Source of the DNA: Coriobacteriaceae bacterium | GTDB lineage: Bacteria > Actinomycetota > Coriobacteriia > Coriobacteriales > Coriobacteriaceae | Direction: 5' to 3' | NCBI GenBank assembly: GCA_902835305.1 | Contig: CADFMD010000004.1 | Location: forward strand, 62,001-126,000 | DNA length: 64,000 nucleotides | In this document: in pieces, positions 34,936 to 43,229 of the stretch | Layout: each line of letters begins with the position of its first letter | Position numbering within the stretch: the stretch's first letter is position 1 | Made by a program: the position numbers and the translations under genes | Notes under the pieces: generated by a model | Seen by the model: only the letters and a program-made list of their open reading frames with translations | Databases searched by the model: none | What the model was told of the DNA's origin: nothing

Positions 34936-36312
34936 CTAGAGCGTGGCAAGTCGCTTGGATTCGCGGACGGCGAGGGCGATGGAGATAAGACCAGTGATGG
35001 CGTCAGCCGCCACCAAGGCAAACCAGACACCCTGAACGCCCATCATGTTGCCAAGCAGGTACATAAGCGGCACGGAGCAGATCACGTAGCGGAGCAGACC
35101 GGTGAACGTGGCGATACCCACCTTCTCAACCGCCTGGAAGTACATCGACATGGTCATGGCAAGATAGCCCAGGGCCACGGCCAGGATAACGATGCGCGTG
35201 GCGTTGGCGGCAACCTCGACGAGCGCCGGGTCGCTACCAGCAAAAAAGGCGCAGACCGGCGTTGCGGCCACCCATAGCACAGCAGACACCGCAGCAAGCG
35301 TCACGACCTGGTACTTAAGCGTGCAGGAGAGCGTTTCCTTGAGGCGCGCCCACGCCTTGGCGCCGGCGTTGAAGGCGGCAATGGGCTGCAGGCCGTACGA
35401 GAAGCACTGGGCGACCATCATGGTAATGTAGAGGATGTAGCCGTTGATCACACCAAAGGCCGCGATGTAGAGCGAACCCATGTCGCCGCCGAGCTGGCCA
35501 AGCAACGAGTTGGCAACGGTGTTGAAGATGAACGTGGCAGCTTGCACCAAAAAGAACGGGAAACCAATCTTAATGATCTGGCCGCAGATGGCCATGTCGA
35601 GTTTGAGGTCGGCGGCGCTGATCTGGAGCTGCGACTTCTTACCGCCGATGAACCAGAAGATACCGATGGCCCAGATACCGATGGAAAGACCGTAGTACAC
35701 GCCAGCTCCCATAACGCCAAGCTTGAGCACAAACGTGGAAAGCGCAAGCCAGCAGATAGCGACGATGGCAGACACGGTCATGAGGTTGGCCTGGATCTGA
35801 ACCTTCTCGTCCACACGCATGACGGCGGTGACCATCTGACCAATGACCGTGAGCGGCAGCAGCACGGAGAAGGTGCGCACGCCGGCAACGGTATCGGTCA
35901 TGATGTCGGGCGTGGCGCCGAAGAATGCGCAGATGGGCTCGGTAAACACAGCCATCACCACAGCAAGCAGCACACTCACAATCGTGGTAAGCCAAAAACC
36001 CTGGCTAAACGCCTTGCTGGCGCCCTTAATGTCGCCGGCACCCAAAAGGTTGCCCACCACGGCGGGCACGCCGGTGCCAAACAGGTTGCCAAAGGCCAGG
36101 TTAATGTACTCGACCGACATGATGATCGAAACACAGGCCAGGCCGTGTGCACCCAGGCCCCAACCCATCACGAGGCCCTCAAGGACCACCATGATAATCT
36201 GGGCGAGCATACCCTGGCCGGTGATGATGGTGTACTTGCGCACCAGGCCGGGAATCGGCTGCGAGGCAAGCTCACGCTCCTCCTCAACAGCGGCGGTTGT
36301 CTCTTCTGCCAT
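34936..36312 (-). CDS. MATE family efflux transporter
   Basis: A 458-aa membrane protein with about 12 helices and two-fold repeat typical of MATE cation/drug antiporters (MatE domain twice). GLGAHGLACVSIIMSVEYINLAFGNLFGTGVPAVVGNLLGAG is the usual first half; the second half includes GQLGGDMGSLYIAAFGVINGY and QPIAAFNAGAKAW. Its acidic N-terminus (AEETTAAVEEERE) is cytoplasmic. ATG 36312 has AAGGGGAG upstream. A five-fold ATGG repeat lies 30-50 bases upstream in the leader. It is downstream of an amidohydrolase gene and possibly cotranscribed. The substrate is unknown. Confidence 0.93.
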   Translation of the reverse strand: MAEETTAAVEEERELASQPIPGLVRKYTIITGQGMLAQIIMVVLEGLVMGWGLGAHGLACVSIIMSVEYINLAFGNLFGTGVPAVVGNLLGAGDIKGASKAFSQGFWLTTIVSVLLAVVMAVFTEPICAFFGATPDIMTDTVAGVRTFSVLLPLTVIGQMVTAVMRVDEKVQIQANLMTVSAIVAICWLALSTFVLKLGVMGAGVYYGLSIGIWAIGIFWFIGGKKSQLQISAADLKLDMAICGQIIKIGFPFFLVQAATFIFNTVANSLLGQLGGDMGSLYIAAFGVINGYILYITMMVAQCFSYGLQPIAAFNAGAKAWARLKETLSCTLKYQVVTLAAVSAVLWVAATPVCAFFAGSDPALVEVAANATRIVILAVALGYLAMTMSMYFQAVEKVGIATFTGLLRYVICSVPLMYLLGNMMGVQGVWFALVAADAITGLISIALAVRESKRLATL

Positions 36313-36341
36313 TGTTCTCCCCTTTCCATGAGAGATTGATG

Positions 36342-36361
36342 AATGGATGGATGGATGGATG
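36342..36361. repeat. ATGG x5 microsatellite
   Basis: Five perfect ATGG units, preceded by one ATGA, lie in the leader between the amidohydrolase and MATE genes, upstream of the MATE start. Such tracts can change length by slippage. As it is not within the coding frame, any effect would be on expression. Confidence 0.85.
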
Positions 36362-36408
36362 GGCGGCACGCACAGGCTGTGGCACCGCCCAGCGATGCAG
36401 CAGCCCCG

Positions 36409-38037
36409 CTAGGCCTCGTAGACCACCTTGCCGGCAATCATCGTGAGAGACGCCGTGGCCTCGAGGACCTCAGCCGGTTCGCAGTCAAAGAGGTTGCGGT
36501 CGAGCACACAGATATCAGCCTGTTTGCCGCATGCGAGCGTACCGATGCGATCCTCGGCATGCATGGCGTAGGCGCTGCCGTAGGTGTAGGCGCGCAGGGC
36601 CTCGGCCATGGTAATGCGCTCCTGGGGGAACCAGCCCTCGGGGTTGGAGCCGTCCTCGAGCATGCGGAAGACCGCGCCGTACACCTCCTCCATGGGCTCC
36701 AAGCCCACAACGGGGAAGTCGCTGCCCAAGTGCACCACGGCACCGCTGGCAAGCAGGCTGTGCAGGGGCCACGAAAGCGCTGCACGCTCGGGGCCCACGG
36801 CATCGTCCTTGGCAAGGTCAGCCATATCGAGCAGCATGTGCCACGGTTGCATGCCGGGGCATATACCAAGCTCCGCGTAGCGCGGCAGATCATCGGGCTG
36901 AACCGTCTCGTTGTGCTCCATGGAGTGGCGGCAACCCCGCTTACCATGCAAGCGCTCGCCCTCCTCAAAGCAATCAAGCACAAAACGCACCGAGCGATCG
37001 CCGATCGTATGGACGCGCGTGTCAACGCCCCATTCCTGCGCCCTGACAATGGCGGCACGGATGCGCTCTGGATCCTCCGCGGGCTCACCGCAGGTATCGG
37101 GCGCATTGCTATAGGGTTCAAGCATCCAAGCGGTGTGGTCGGAGCACACGCCATCAAGAAACTGCTTAAAGCCGTGCCACTCGACCTGCGTACCCGAGAA
37201 GGCGTATTTCTCCTTGATCTGCTCGAGCGTTAAGGACTCGTTTTCGAACAGATCGGTGTACAGGAACACGCGCAGTGGCAAGTCGCCCTTGGCATTAAGA
37301 CCTGCCAACACCGCATACGGGTTTTCCATGCTCACAAACGTAGGATTGACCATGCCGACCGTAGTGATTCCCAGGGCATTGGCGCGCCGGGCGGTTTTTG
37401 CAAACGACGCGTCAACAACCTCGGGCGCTGGGTCGTAGACCTCGTCCATAAAGAAGACGCCGGCGTTGTTGGAAAACACGCCCGTCAGATTGCCCTCGGC
37501 ATCCTTAAGGATCTTGCCGCCTGCGGGATCGGGCGTCTGCGAAGTTACTCCCACCTTGTTGATGGCGCAGGTATTGGCACTAAAGGTATGCAGGTCAACC
37601 TGCTGCAGAAAGACCGGGCGGTCCGAGATGTACTCATCGATCATCGCGGCTGTGGGCATCTCGGGGACATCCCACTGGAACTGGATAATCTGGCAGCCCA
37701 GAATCCACTCGTTATCGGGATGGTCGGCCGCAAACGCCACGACACGTTCCATCGCCATCTCAAAACTGGTGCAGTCGATGAGGTTGACGGCAAAATCGGG
37801 GTCGGTCATAAACGCGCCCTGGGCAAAATGCGTGTGTGAGTCGATCAGGCCGGGCATGACGAGCTGGTCGCCAAAGTCGCGCACCTCGGTATCGGGACCG
37901 ATAAACGGTGCCAGGTGAGCATCGTCACCGCAGGCAACAATCTTATCACCGCGCACGGCAACGCCGCCCTTAAACGGCTCGAGCCCATCGCCGGTAAAGA
38001 CGGCGTTGCTCTTGATAACTACATCAGCCTTGTCCAT
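36409..38037 (-). CDS. Amidohydrolase family protein (YtcJ-like)
   Basis: A 542-aa metal-dependent hydrolase of the Amidohydrolase_3 class. The N-terminal beta-sandwich begins VVIKSNAVFTGDG, with the metal site MPGLIDSHTHF (HxH), a further HTIGDRSV segment and the C-terminal VHLGSDFPVVGLEPMEEV carrying the conserved Asp. The family includes N-substituted formamide deformylase and many uncharacterised enzymes. ATG 38037 has GAGGAGG upstream. Encoded upstream of a MATE transporter and downstream of a membrane LuxR regulator gene. It has no signal peptide. The substrate cannot be inferred. Confidence 0.9.
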   Translation of the reverse strand: MDKADVVIKSNAVFTGDGLEPFKGGVAVRGDKIVACGDDAHLAPFIGPDTEVRDFGDQLVMPGLIDSHTHFAQGAFMTDPDFAVNLIDCTSFEMAMERVVAFAADHPDNEWILGCQIIQFQWDVPEMPTAAMIDEYISDRPVFLQQVDLHTFSANTCAINKVGVTSQTPDPAGGKILKDAEGNLTGVFSNNAGVFFMDEVYDPAPEVVDASFAKTARRANALGITTVGMVNPTFVSMENPYAVLAGLNAKGDLPLRVFLYTDLFENESLTLEQIKEKYAFSGTQVEWHGFKQFLDGVCSDHTAWMLEPYSNAPDTCGEPAEDPERIRAAIVRAQEWGVDTRVHTIGDRSVRFVLDCFEEGERLHGKRGCRHSMEHNETVQPDDLPRYAELGICPGMQPWHMLLDMADLAKDDAVGPERAALSWPLHSLLASGAVVHLGSDFPVVGLEPMEEVYGAVFRMLEDGSNPEGWFPQERITMAEALRAYTYGSAYAMHAEDRIGTLACGKQADICVLDRNLFDCEPAEVLEATASLTMIAGKVVYEA

Positions 38038-38352
38038 GTGAGCCTCCTCAGGCATCTTTGGTTGCAACGCGGACGCACCGCCCGCGTGGGCACTCGGTTG
38101 GGAGCGTAGCGCTCCCGCATCGGCGCGTGCCTACAAGCCGTGCTCGGACGTCTGTCCCACGTCCGCGGCTTCGCGCTACACCCATTGATACACAGGGGCA
38201 AATCCGTGCCAAGGCCAGGGATCGCAAACGGTCAGTTTAAGCAGGTTTACACGCTTTACCTGCAGGTTTATTGTCTGAGATTATTACCGCGTCATTACGC
38301 CCAACGGCGTGCCCGCCCACACGGCAAGACCCGCATGCAAGGAAGAATAGGA

Positions 38353-39345
38353 CTAGGAACGCCAAAAGGCATCTATGAGGTCATCTCGGTTGGAGACACC
38401 GCTTTTAACGTAGATGCGATGCAAGTGCGCCTTGACAGTGCCAGGGCTGATGACCAACTCGCTGGCGATGTTTTGGGCGTCGTTGCCCTTCAGCACCAGC
38501 GTGAGCACCTCCTGCTCGCGCCGCGACAGCTTATGGGCATCGGCATAGATCACAACGCGTGATGCTAGATCGTCCCCAGAGCGTGCGCTCTCGGCCGCCA
38601 CGTCCTCATCGGCACGCGGATGACGGGCATACACGCGCAGGATATGGCTAAACTGGCAAAAGAGTTGGACCGCGCATGCCACGAGCAGCACGTTTTCGGA
38701 GATATTGCGCTCGGACAGATACCACAAAAAGAGGCTGATGACGGGGTTTTGAGAGTCGGGGCGGCAGAGCAAAATCATGTAGGTGTCCTCGGCGATTACG
38801 CAAAACGCAAGAACGAGTGCCACCTTCCAAAAGAGCTTTGAGCGGTCGAGGTCGAGTTTCTCAACACGCGTGGCCCTGTGCCGGTAATGCCAGGCGGCAT
38901 AGGCAAGACATCCTACATTGCCCAGGTCACGCGTGAGCCAAAAGAGATACTGCTGCATCTCTCCGGCAGCACCGCTGCGAGGCACCAGCACCAATTGCAA
39001 GATTGAAAACGGCACGATAACAAGTCCGAGCATGCGCGACGTCGGCCTTTTGCGCAAGCGCGCAAACATCCACAGCACAATGCAAGCATAGATGGCAATA
39101 CCGAGCACGCAGCGCAGCAAGGGGTGCTGCAGCGGCTCGCTAAAGGTAACGGCGTAGTCATATTTGAGCCGAGTGTACTCGTCAAAAAAGATGACCGACA
39201 TATCGAGCATGTAGAGCAAAAAGCCCGCCGCGGCCACTAGGCTGTCGCGACGGTGCGTCATGAGCCAAACCACCAATGCCACGGCACTGGTCACCAGAGC
39301 CACACCCATGATAATCGTGGTGTAGATATAGAACGCGAAACTCAT
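38353..39345 (-). CDS. Membrane-bound LuxR family regulator
   Basis: A 330-aa one-component regulator. Residues 1-230 contain about seven hydrophobic helices; the C-terminal LuxR helix-turn-helix (LSRREQEVLTLVLKGNDAQNIASELVISPGTVKAHLHRIYVKSGV) is complete. The membrane part shares WYLSERNISEN with the paralogue at 46205 (LYLSERNFSEN) and a similar N-terminus, so both probably derive from one ancestor. No phospho-acceptor domain is present; the membrane part likely binds a ligand. It is divergent from a 63-aa gene with an inverted repeat in the shared promoter, and it lies upstream of the amidohydrolase-MATE pair. Its targets are inferred to be among these neighbours. Confidence 0.9.
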   Translation of the reverse strand: MSFAFYIYTTIIMGVALVTSAVALVVWLMTHRRDSLVAAAGFLLYMLDMSVIFFDEYTRLKYDYAVTFSEPLQHPLLRCVLGIAIYACIVLWMFARLRKRPTSRMLGLVIVPFSILQLVLVPRSGAAGEMQQYLFWLTRDLGNVGCLAYAAWHYRHRATRVEKLDLDRSKLFWKVALVLAFCVIAEDTYMILLCRPDSQNPVISLFLWYLSERNISENVLLVACAVQLFCQFSHILRVYARHPRADEDVAAESARSGDDLASRVVIYADAHKLSRREQEVLTLVLKGNDAQNIASELVISPGTVKAHLHRIYVKSGVSNRDDLIDAFWRS

Positions 39346-39378
39346 GCCCGCCTCCCCTGTCTAGATGCTGTGAGGATG

Positions 39379-39460
39379 TTGACAGATTCTTTGCCGCAAG
39401 ATTAGACTCACCGATTAAACGTACTGTATCGTTTAGATAAACAAGCTGTGTCTCACCGAT
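39379..39460 (+). promoter_or_regulatory. Promoter and dyad between the LuxR gene and the 63-aa gene
   Basis: TTGACA (39379-39384) is followed 18 bases later by TAGACT (39403-39408), a plausible sigma-70 promoter toward the small gene. TAAACG and CGTTTA form a dyad at 39416-39435, just downstream. CTCACCGAT occurs at 39407-39415 and again at 39452-39460. The dyad is a candidate site for the adjacent LuxR regulator. Confidence 0.5.
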
Positions 39461-39473
39461 GAAAGGAGATGCC

Positions 39474-39665
39474 ATGGCACCGATCGCTCCGCTCAAGATG
39501 CTCGTCGCGCCCGCCGCCAAGGCCATCACCCGACTCGGTTCTTCCATGACCTACGACGATGTCCCCTGCGCCGTTGAGGCGCGTTCGGACAGCTGCCCCT
39601 ACCTGGGCCACGTCCCCTACTTTGCACCCAAGCTCGCATCTGATCCCGAGCAGCGTGAGCAGTAA
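39474..39665 (+). CDS. Small hypothetical protein (63 aa)
   Basis: I do not recognise this protein. It has GAAAGGAG seven bases before ATG 39474, so translation is likely. The first 25 residues are moderately hydrophobic and basic (MAPIAPLKMLVAPAAKAITRLG), followed by a polar part with two cysteines (VPCAVEARSDSCPYLGHVPYF). There is no clear cleavable signal peptide. It is divergent from the membrane LuxR regulator and convergent with the antiporter gene. It could be a regulated small membrane-associated protein or peptide; this is a guess. Confidence 0.65.
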   Translation: MAPIAPLKMLVAPAAKAITRLGSSMTYDDVPCAVEARSDSCPYLGHVPYFAPKLASDPEQREQ

Positions 39666-39700
39666 TCCAAGATGCATCTAGCACCGCACAACTCGCGGCG

Positions 39701-41110
39701 CTACTGTTTTGGCGCAAAGCGACCTGTCCCCCTTGCGCCAACGCCGGGATTGTCGATGCTGCGGCCGCGGCGCGATATGAGGCGCGAAACCTCGCCCAGC
39801 AACACGCCGATCACCACACCCATGAGGATCGGCAACTTTGACATCTCGGCGGGCGAGCTGTTAAGCGGCACGATTGTCGCAACAATCGAAAGCACGAGCT
39901 CTACCACCGGCACCGCAAGCGCTACCGCAAGCACCTTGCCCTCGAAGGGCGCGCGGAACACACGTGGGCGGTCGTCGTATTTACGCAGGCGCCAAAACGC
40001 CGGGAACATCGGGATATAGCTCATGAGCAGAAAGACGACGTTCATCGAGAAGAAGACCCAAAAGACGTCGGAACCTTCGCCCAGCGGAATCTGAAGTAGC
40101 AGCACCAAGCTGGCAAAACAACCGTTAATGAGTGCTGAGCCGTTGGGCATGCCGGTCTTCTTGGACACCAGCGCAAAGGGGCGCGGCATGTTGCCGTGGC
40201 GCGCGGCATAGCTCGCCACGTTGTTGACGCCAAAACTCCAGCAGATCATGTTGGCGAACAGCGTCACCAAAAAGGCCACGCCCACGACCATCGTCAGCGG
40301 GTGAGCGCGCCCCACCATGGCGGCAACCGCGTCCACAATGCCCGAATCGAGTGAAAGCTGCTCGGTGGGAACCGCGGCTCCAATACCGATGCCACAGATA
40401 ATGTAGATCGCCGCGATGGCAACGCCACCGGCGATAACCGCCTTGGGGATATCGCGCGATGGGTTCTTCATCGTGCTGGCAAAGGTCGCGACCACCTCAA
40501 AGCCCATAAAGTTGAATAGGATGATTGAAAGATACGTCAGTGAGTTAGTGTCTCCCAGATCGGGGACAAAGGTCTTAAACGACATATCGTTGGCAAAGCC
40601 GTTATTGCAGGCAAACCAGATGCCGACGATTCCCACCACGGCGGTAATGAGCACCTTGATGACGGCGCCGCCATCCATGACCCAATCGGCCTCGGCCACC
40701 GGCTGCATTGCCATGACCGTGACGCCCCACACAAAGGCAAGCTCGATGGCAATTCGGACCCCAAGCGAAAATTCGATGCCCCATACCGCATTGATGACAC
40801 TGGGGAACATGCAGGCGATACTTGCCACCCACAGTGGAAAGTTGACCCAATAGCACCAGGAGCAGCGGGCGCCCCAACGGTCGCCCAAGCCCAGGCGAAC
40901 CCAATCGTACAGACCGCCCTCGGAATCGAACGCCGTACCGAGCTCGGCCACCACCAGGCCATAGGGAAGCAAAAACGTAATGATGAGGAAGATCCACCAG
41001 AAGAACTGCACGTTACCCATGGTAGATGCCGGAGCGGCCGCCTCGATGGTAAAGACAACGCAGATAACCGAGAGGATGACCTCGAACAGGGAGAACTTTT
41101 TACCTGCCAC
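39701..41110 (-). CDS. APC family amino acid/polyamine antiporter (second copy)
   Basis: A 469-aa permease with 12 predicted helices of the amino acid-polyamine-organocation family. It is close to the permease at 43230 (shared FFWWIFLIITFLLPYGLVVAELGT, GLGDRWGAR and FNFMGFEV stretches), so the two arose by duplication. Within this agmatine cluster it probably exchanges agmatine for putrescine (AguD-like) or a related pair. The start is GTG 41110 with AGGGGGAG upstream. A 60-codon frame overlaps this start by 11 bases, and a terminator-like hairpin precedes it, so expression may be controlled at the leader. The C-terminal tail is basic and glycine-rich. Confidence 0.87.
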   Translation of the reverse strand: MAGKKFSLFEVILSVICVVFTIEAAAPASTMGNVQFFWWIFLIITFLLPYGLVVAELGTAFDSEGGLYDWVRLGLGDRWGARCSWCYWVNFPLWVASIACMFPSVINAVWGIEFSLGVRIAIELAFVWGVTVMAMQPVAEADWVMDGGAVIKVLITAVVGIVGIWFACNNGFANDMSFKTFVPDLGDTNSLTYLSIILFNFMGFEVVATFASTMKNPSRDIPKAVIAGGVAIAAIYIICGIGIGAAVPTEQLSLDSGIVDAVAAMVGRAHPLTMVVGVAFLVTLFANMICWSFGVNNVASYAARHGNMPRPFALVSKKTGMPNGSALINGCFASLVLLLQIPLGEGSDVFWVFFSMNVVFLLMSYIPMFPAFWRLRKYDDRPRVFRAPFEGKVLAVALAVPVVELVLSIVATIVPLNSSPAEMSKLPILMGVVIGVLLGEVSRLISRRGRSIDNPGVGARGTGRFAPKQ

Positions 41111-41282
41111 GACACGCTCCCCCTACAGCAAAAAGGATGGCATCTGTACCGAAGGCGCAGCCCAAGGTAGGGTTGCAGGCCGCGTCACCGGTGCAGGTGC
41201 CATCCCAAAGAGAAGAGAGGATGCAATTGTTGGACCAACGCTCGCGGAACAGGCGCGTGTAGATAACGATACGCTGGTACAT
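41100..41282 (-). CDS. Possible leader peptide of the antiporter (60 aa)
   Basis: An open frame beginning at ATG 41282, with GGAG six bases upstream, and ending at TAA 41100-41102, 11 bases inside the antiporter gene. The N-terminal part is Arg-rich (MYQRIVIYTRLFRERW); the C-terminal part contains five Cys. Third codon positions are GC-rich, as in real genes here. Such an arrangement suggests translational coupling. The arginines could serve in sensing arginine or agmatine by ribosome stalling, by analogy with SpeFL and other leader peptides. I do not recognise the sequence, and it may be fortuitous. Confidence 0.4.
   Translation of the reverse strand: MYQRIVIYTRLFRERWSNNCILSSLWDGTCTGDAACNPTLGCAFGTDAILFAVGGACRGR
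41135..41205 (-). terminator. Terminator-like hairpin in the antiporter leader
   Basis: GGATGGCATCTGTACC (41135-41150) pairs with GGTGCAGGTGCCATCC (41190-41205); on the minus strand this is followed by TTTTT (complement of 41130-41134) about 20 bases before the antiporter start. It could act as an attenuator. It overlaps the second half of the possible leader peptide. Confidence 0.6.
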
Positions 41283-41337
41283 AGATACTCCGATCAAAAC
41301 GGCCGCGATTGCGACCGGAATCTTTTGGCAATTGGAG

Positions 41338-41453
41338 ACGCGTCTGACCTGGGATATTCAAGCGAACAATTGGCCTAACCCGCAATAAATCCCAGATCAG
41401 ACGCGTACTCAATCAAAGAGGCGGGCACTCCGAAGTGGAGGCAACGGAGTGCC
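41338..41453. repeat. Palindromes in the aguA-antiporter gap
   Basis: ACGCGTCTGACCTGGGAT (41338-41355) pairs with ATCCCAGATCAGACGCGT (41389-41406), one mismatch. A second hairpin GGGCACTCCG/CGGAGTGCCC lies at about 41426-41453. Further out, AAACCCAGCCGA (41461-41472) pairs with TCGGCTGGGTTT (41545-41556). Confidence 0.6.
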
Positions 41454-41550
41454 CAAAGAAAAACCCAGCCGACCAAGACATCGAATAAACCGACCATCAA
41501 TGCCCCGAGATGGTCACGGTGCGATTCATCGACTGTCCGATTGATCGGCT

Positions 41551-41650
41551 GGGTTTCCGAGGTGCGGCAGATTGCCCTGAAAGAGGAGGGCATAGACCTT
41601 AAGGGTCATGCCCGACGATTGAAGGGCAAGGTGCCGTGCCTCGGGAAGCC
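41551..41650 (-). other. Family B structured element (copy B4) after aguA
   Basis: The outer stem pairs 41551-41569 with 41632-41650 with a few G:T pairs and two mismatches. Inside are GGCAGATTGCC, the stem GGGCATAGACC/GGGTCATGCCC (41588-41598 with 41603-41613) and GGCAAGGTGCC. Compared with copies B2 and B3, the two GGCA...TGCC segments have swapped sides. It starts seven bases after the aguA stop. Confidence 0.75.
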
Positions 41651-41656
41651 AGACAA

Positions 41657-42862
41657 TTACGCGGACGGCTCCTGCTGCGTAATGCAGTGGATGTTGCCGC
41701 CGCCGAAGACGACCTGCTCGGACTGGACGCCGACGCACTTGTAGACGCCCTCGCCCCAGACCTCGTCATAGATCTTCTGGAGCGTGTCGACGGCCAGCTG
41801 GTCGTTCTCGTCGCCGTACTGCGGGACGATGACGCCGTGGTTGGTGACCAGGTAGTTCATGTAGGACGCGATCAGCGGCTCGTCGGGGACGCGCGGCTCG
41901 GCGTTCTCGTCGGCGTCGATGGTGTCGCAGGAGGCCTGGTCCATGAACAGCGGGTTCACGGGCATGCAGAGCTTGTAGACCTTCATCTTGCGGCCCTTGG
42001 CGTCAACGGCGTTGGAGAGGGTCTCGTAGGCAGCGTGGCACTGCTCGTAGAACGGATACTCGGGATCGTCGGTCCAGATGCAGGCCATGACGCCCGGAGC
42101 GATGAACGTGGCAACGTCGTCGATATGACCGTTGGTCTCCTCGGGGTCGATGCCCTCCTTGACCCAGATGACCTTCTCGACACCCAGGTAATCCTTGAGG
42201 TGCTCGTCCATGTAGGCGCGAAGCTCCTCGCTCCAAGGCTCAAACTTCTTGTGGAACTTGGGCCAGATGGACTCGGGATCCTCTTCCTCCTCCAGAACCG
42301 CAGAGCAGGTGCGGCCCGGGGAAAGCAGGCACTGGTCGGTCACGACAAGGGTGCCCTCGCCGTCGACGGTGATGGAGCCGCCCTCGAGGATCATGTCGTC
42401 GGGACGATAGCGACGGCAGCCGGAGAGCTCAGCCATCTTGAGGGCGATCTGCTCGTCCTTGTCCCACGGAAAGTACAGGCCGTCGACGAGGCCGCCGTAG
42501 GCGTTGAAGTGCCAGTGGTTGGCGCGCTTCTCGCCCTTGCCGTTGATGACGTAGGTGGCGGCGGTGTCGCGGAACCAGGCGTCGTCGGTGGTCATCTCGA
42601 TAACGGTGACGTTCTCGTCGTTCTCGAAGACGGCCTTGCAGTTGGCATAGTCGACCTGGTTGGCGCACATATAGACCGGGGTGAACTCGGAGATGGCGCG
42701 GGCGATGGCGGCATACTGCTTCTGAGCCGGCTTGGCGCCGTGGGCCCAGGTGTCGGTGCGGTGGGGCCAGCCCATCCACACGCGATCCTGCGGGGCGAAC
42801 TCGGCGGGCATAAAGAAGCCGTCGGCCTTGGGGGTGGACTCGGACTCGGTGATCGTACGCAT
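41657..42862 (-). CDS. aguA: Agmatine deiminase
   Basis: Hydrolyses agmatine to N-carbamoylputrescine and ammonia. The 401-aa protein belongs to the guanidino-group-modifying (PPC) superfamily; MPAEFAPQDRVWMGWPHR is the typical N-terminus, DDAWFRDTAATYVI the substrate-binding Asp region, NAYGGLVDGLYFPWDKDE a conserved loop, and GGGNIHCITQQEP the C-terminus with catalytic Cys393. ATG 42862 has GGAGGA upstream; an extension into the GC-rich leader is not supported. It lies between two antiporter genes, downstream of the putrescine carbamoyltransferase gene. A 367-base structured leader precedes it. Confidence 0.96.
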   Translation of the reverse strand: MRTITESESTPKADGFFMPAEFAPQDRVWMGWPHRTDTWAHGAKPAQKQYAAIARAISEFTPVYMCANQVDYANCKAVFENDENVTVIEMTTDDAWFRDTAATYVINGKGEKRANHWHFNAYGGLVDGLYFPWDKDEQIALKMAELSGCRRYRPDDMILEGGSITVDGEGTLVVTDQCLLSPGRTCSAVLEEEEDPESIWPKFHKKFEPWSEELRAYMDEHLKDYLGVEKVIWVKEGIDPEETNGHIDDVATFIAPGVMACIWTDDPEYPFYEQCHAAYETLSNAVDAKGRKMKVYKLCMPVNPLFMDQASCDTIDADENAEPRVPDEPLIASYMNYLVTNHGVIVPQYGDENDQLAVDTLQKIYDEVWGEGVYKCVGVQSEQVVFGGGNIHCITQQEPSA

Positions 42863-42932
42863 AAGATTTCCTCCAAATCGAACGATCGTTTGCCGCGGGC
42901 GGATTACCCGCAGCCTAAAACCAAGAGATAGT

Positions 42933-43098
42933 GGGCGCCCGTCCCCCGGCAAAGGTCGGGGCGCCCGGTGCCGGTTTTCACGGAGCCGCACCGACGAGCG
43001 GCAACGTAACCAAGTGCGTGGAGACAAACGCACGAAGGATACGAGAGAGAGGTTGGGGCGGGCGGTGGTTACCGGAGCTATCGCTCGCACCCGCCCCA
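42933..43098 (-). promoter_or_regulatory. Structured leader of aguA
   Basis: The 42863-43229 gap holds no gene but strong hairpins: GGGCGCCCG with CGGGGCGCCC (42933-42966) and TGGGGCGGG with CCCGCCCCA (43054-43098). On the minus strand the second hairpin follows the permease stop and may end that transcript; the first is about 70 bases before the aguA start. I see no known riboswitch consensus. Confidence 0.5.
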
Positions 43099-43229
43099 GG
43101 AAATAGTGAGCAAATTTGTCGCTTGGGGCACGCCCTCGAAGAGGCTAGAGTGCCTGGAGTCGGGAGCGACAAGCCCGACGAAGCGCACGTTGGTACGCGA
43201 GGAGGGTTGGAGCCCCAGAACCGGGTGCT

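Noticed and set aside
41111..41410. T-box riboswitch in the antiporter leader
   Set aside because: A hairpin with a T-tract is present, but I could not find the conserved T-box sequence or a stem I specifier loop.
41657..43090. Longer agmatine deiminase start at 43090
   Set aside because: The extra 76 residues are Arg/Pro-rich, translated from hairpins in the leader; ATG 42862 has a strong ribosome-binding site and the family N-terminus.
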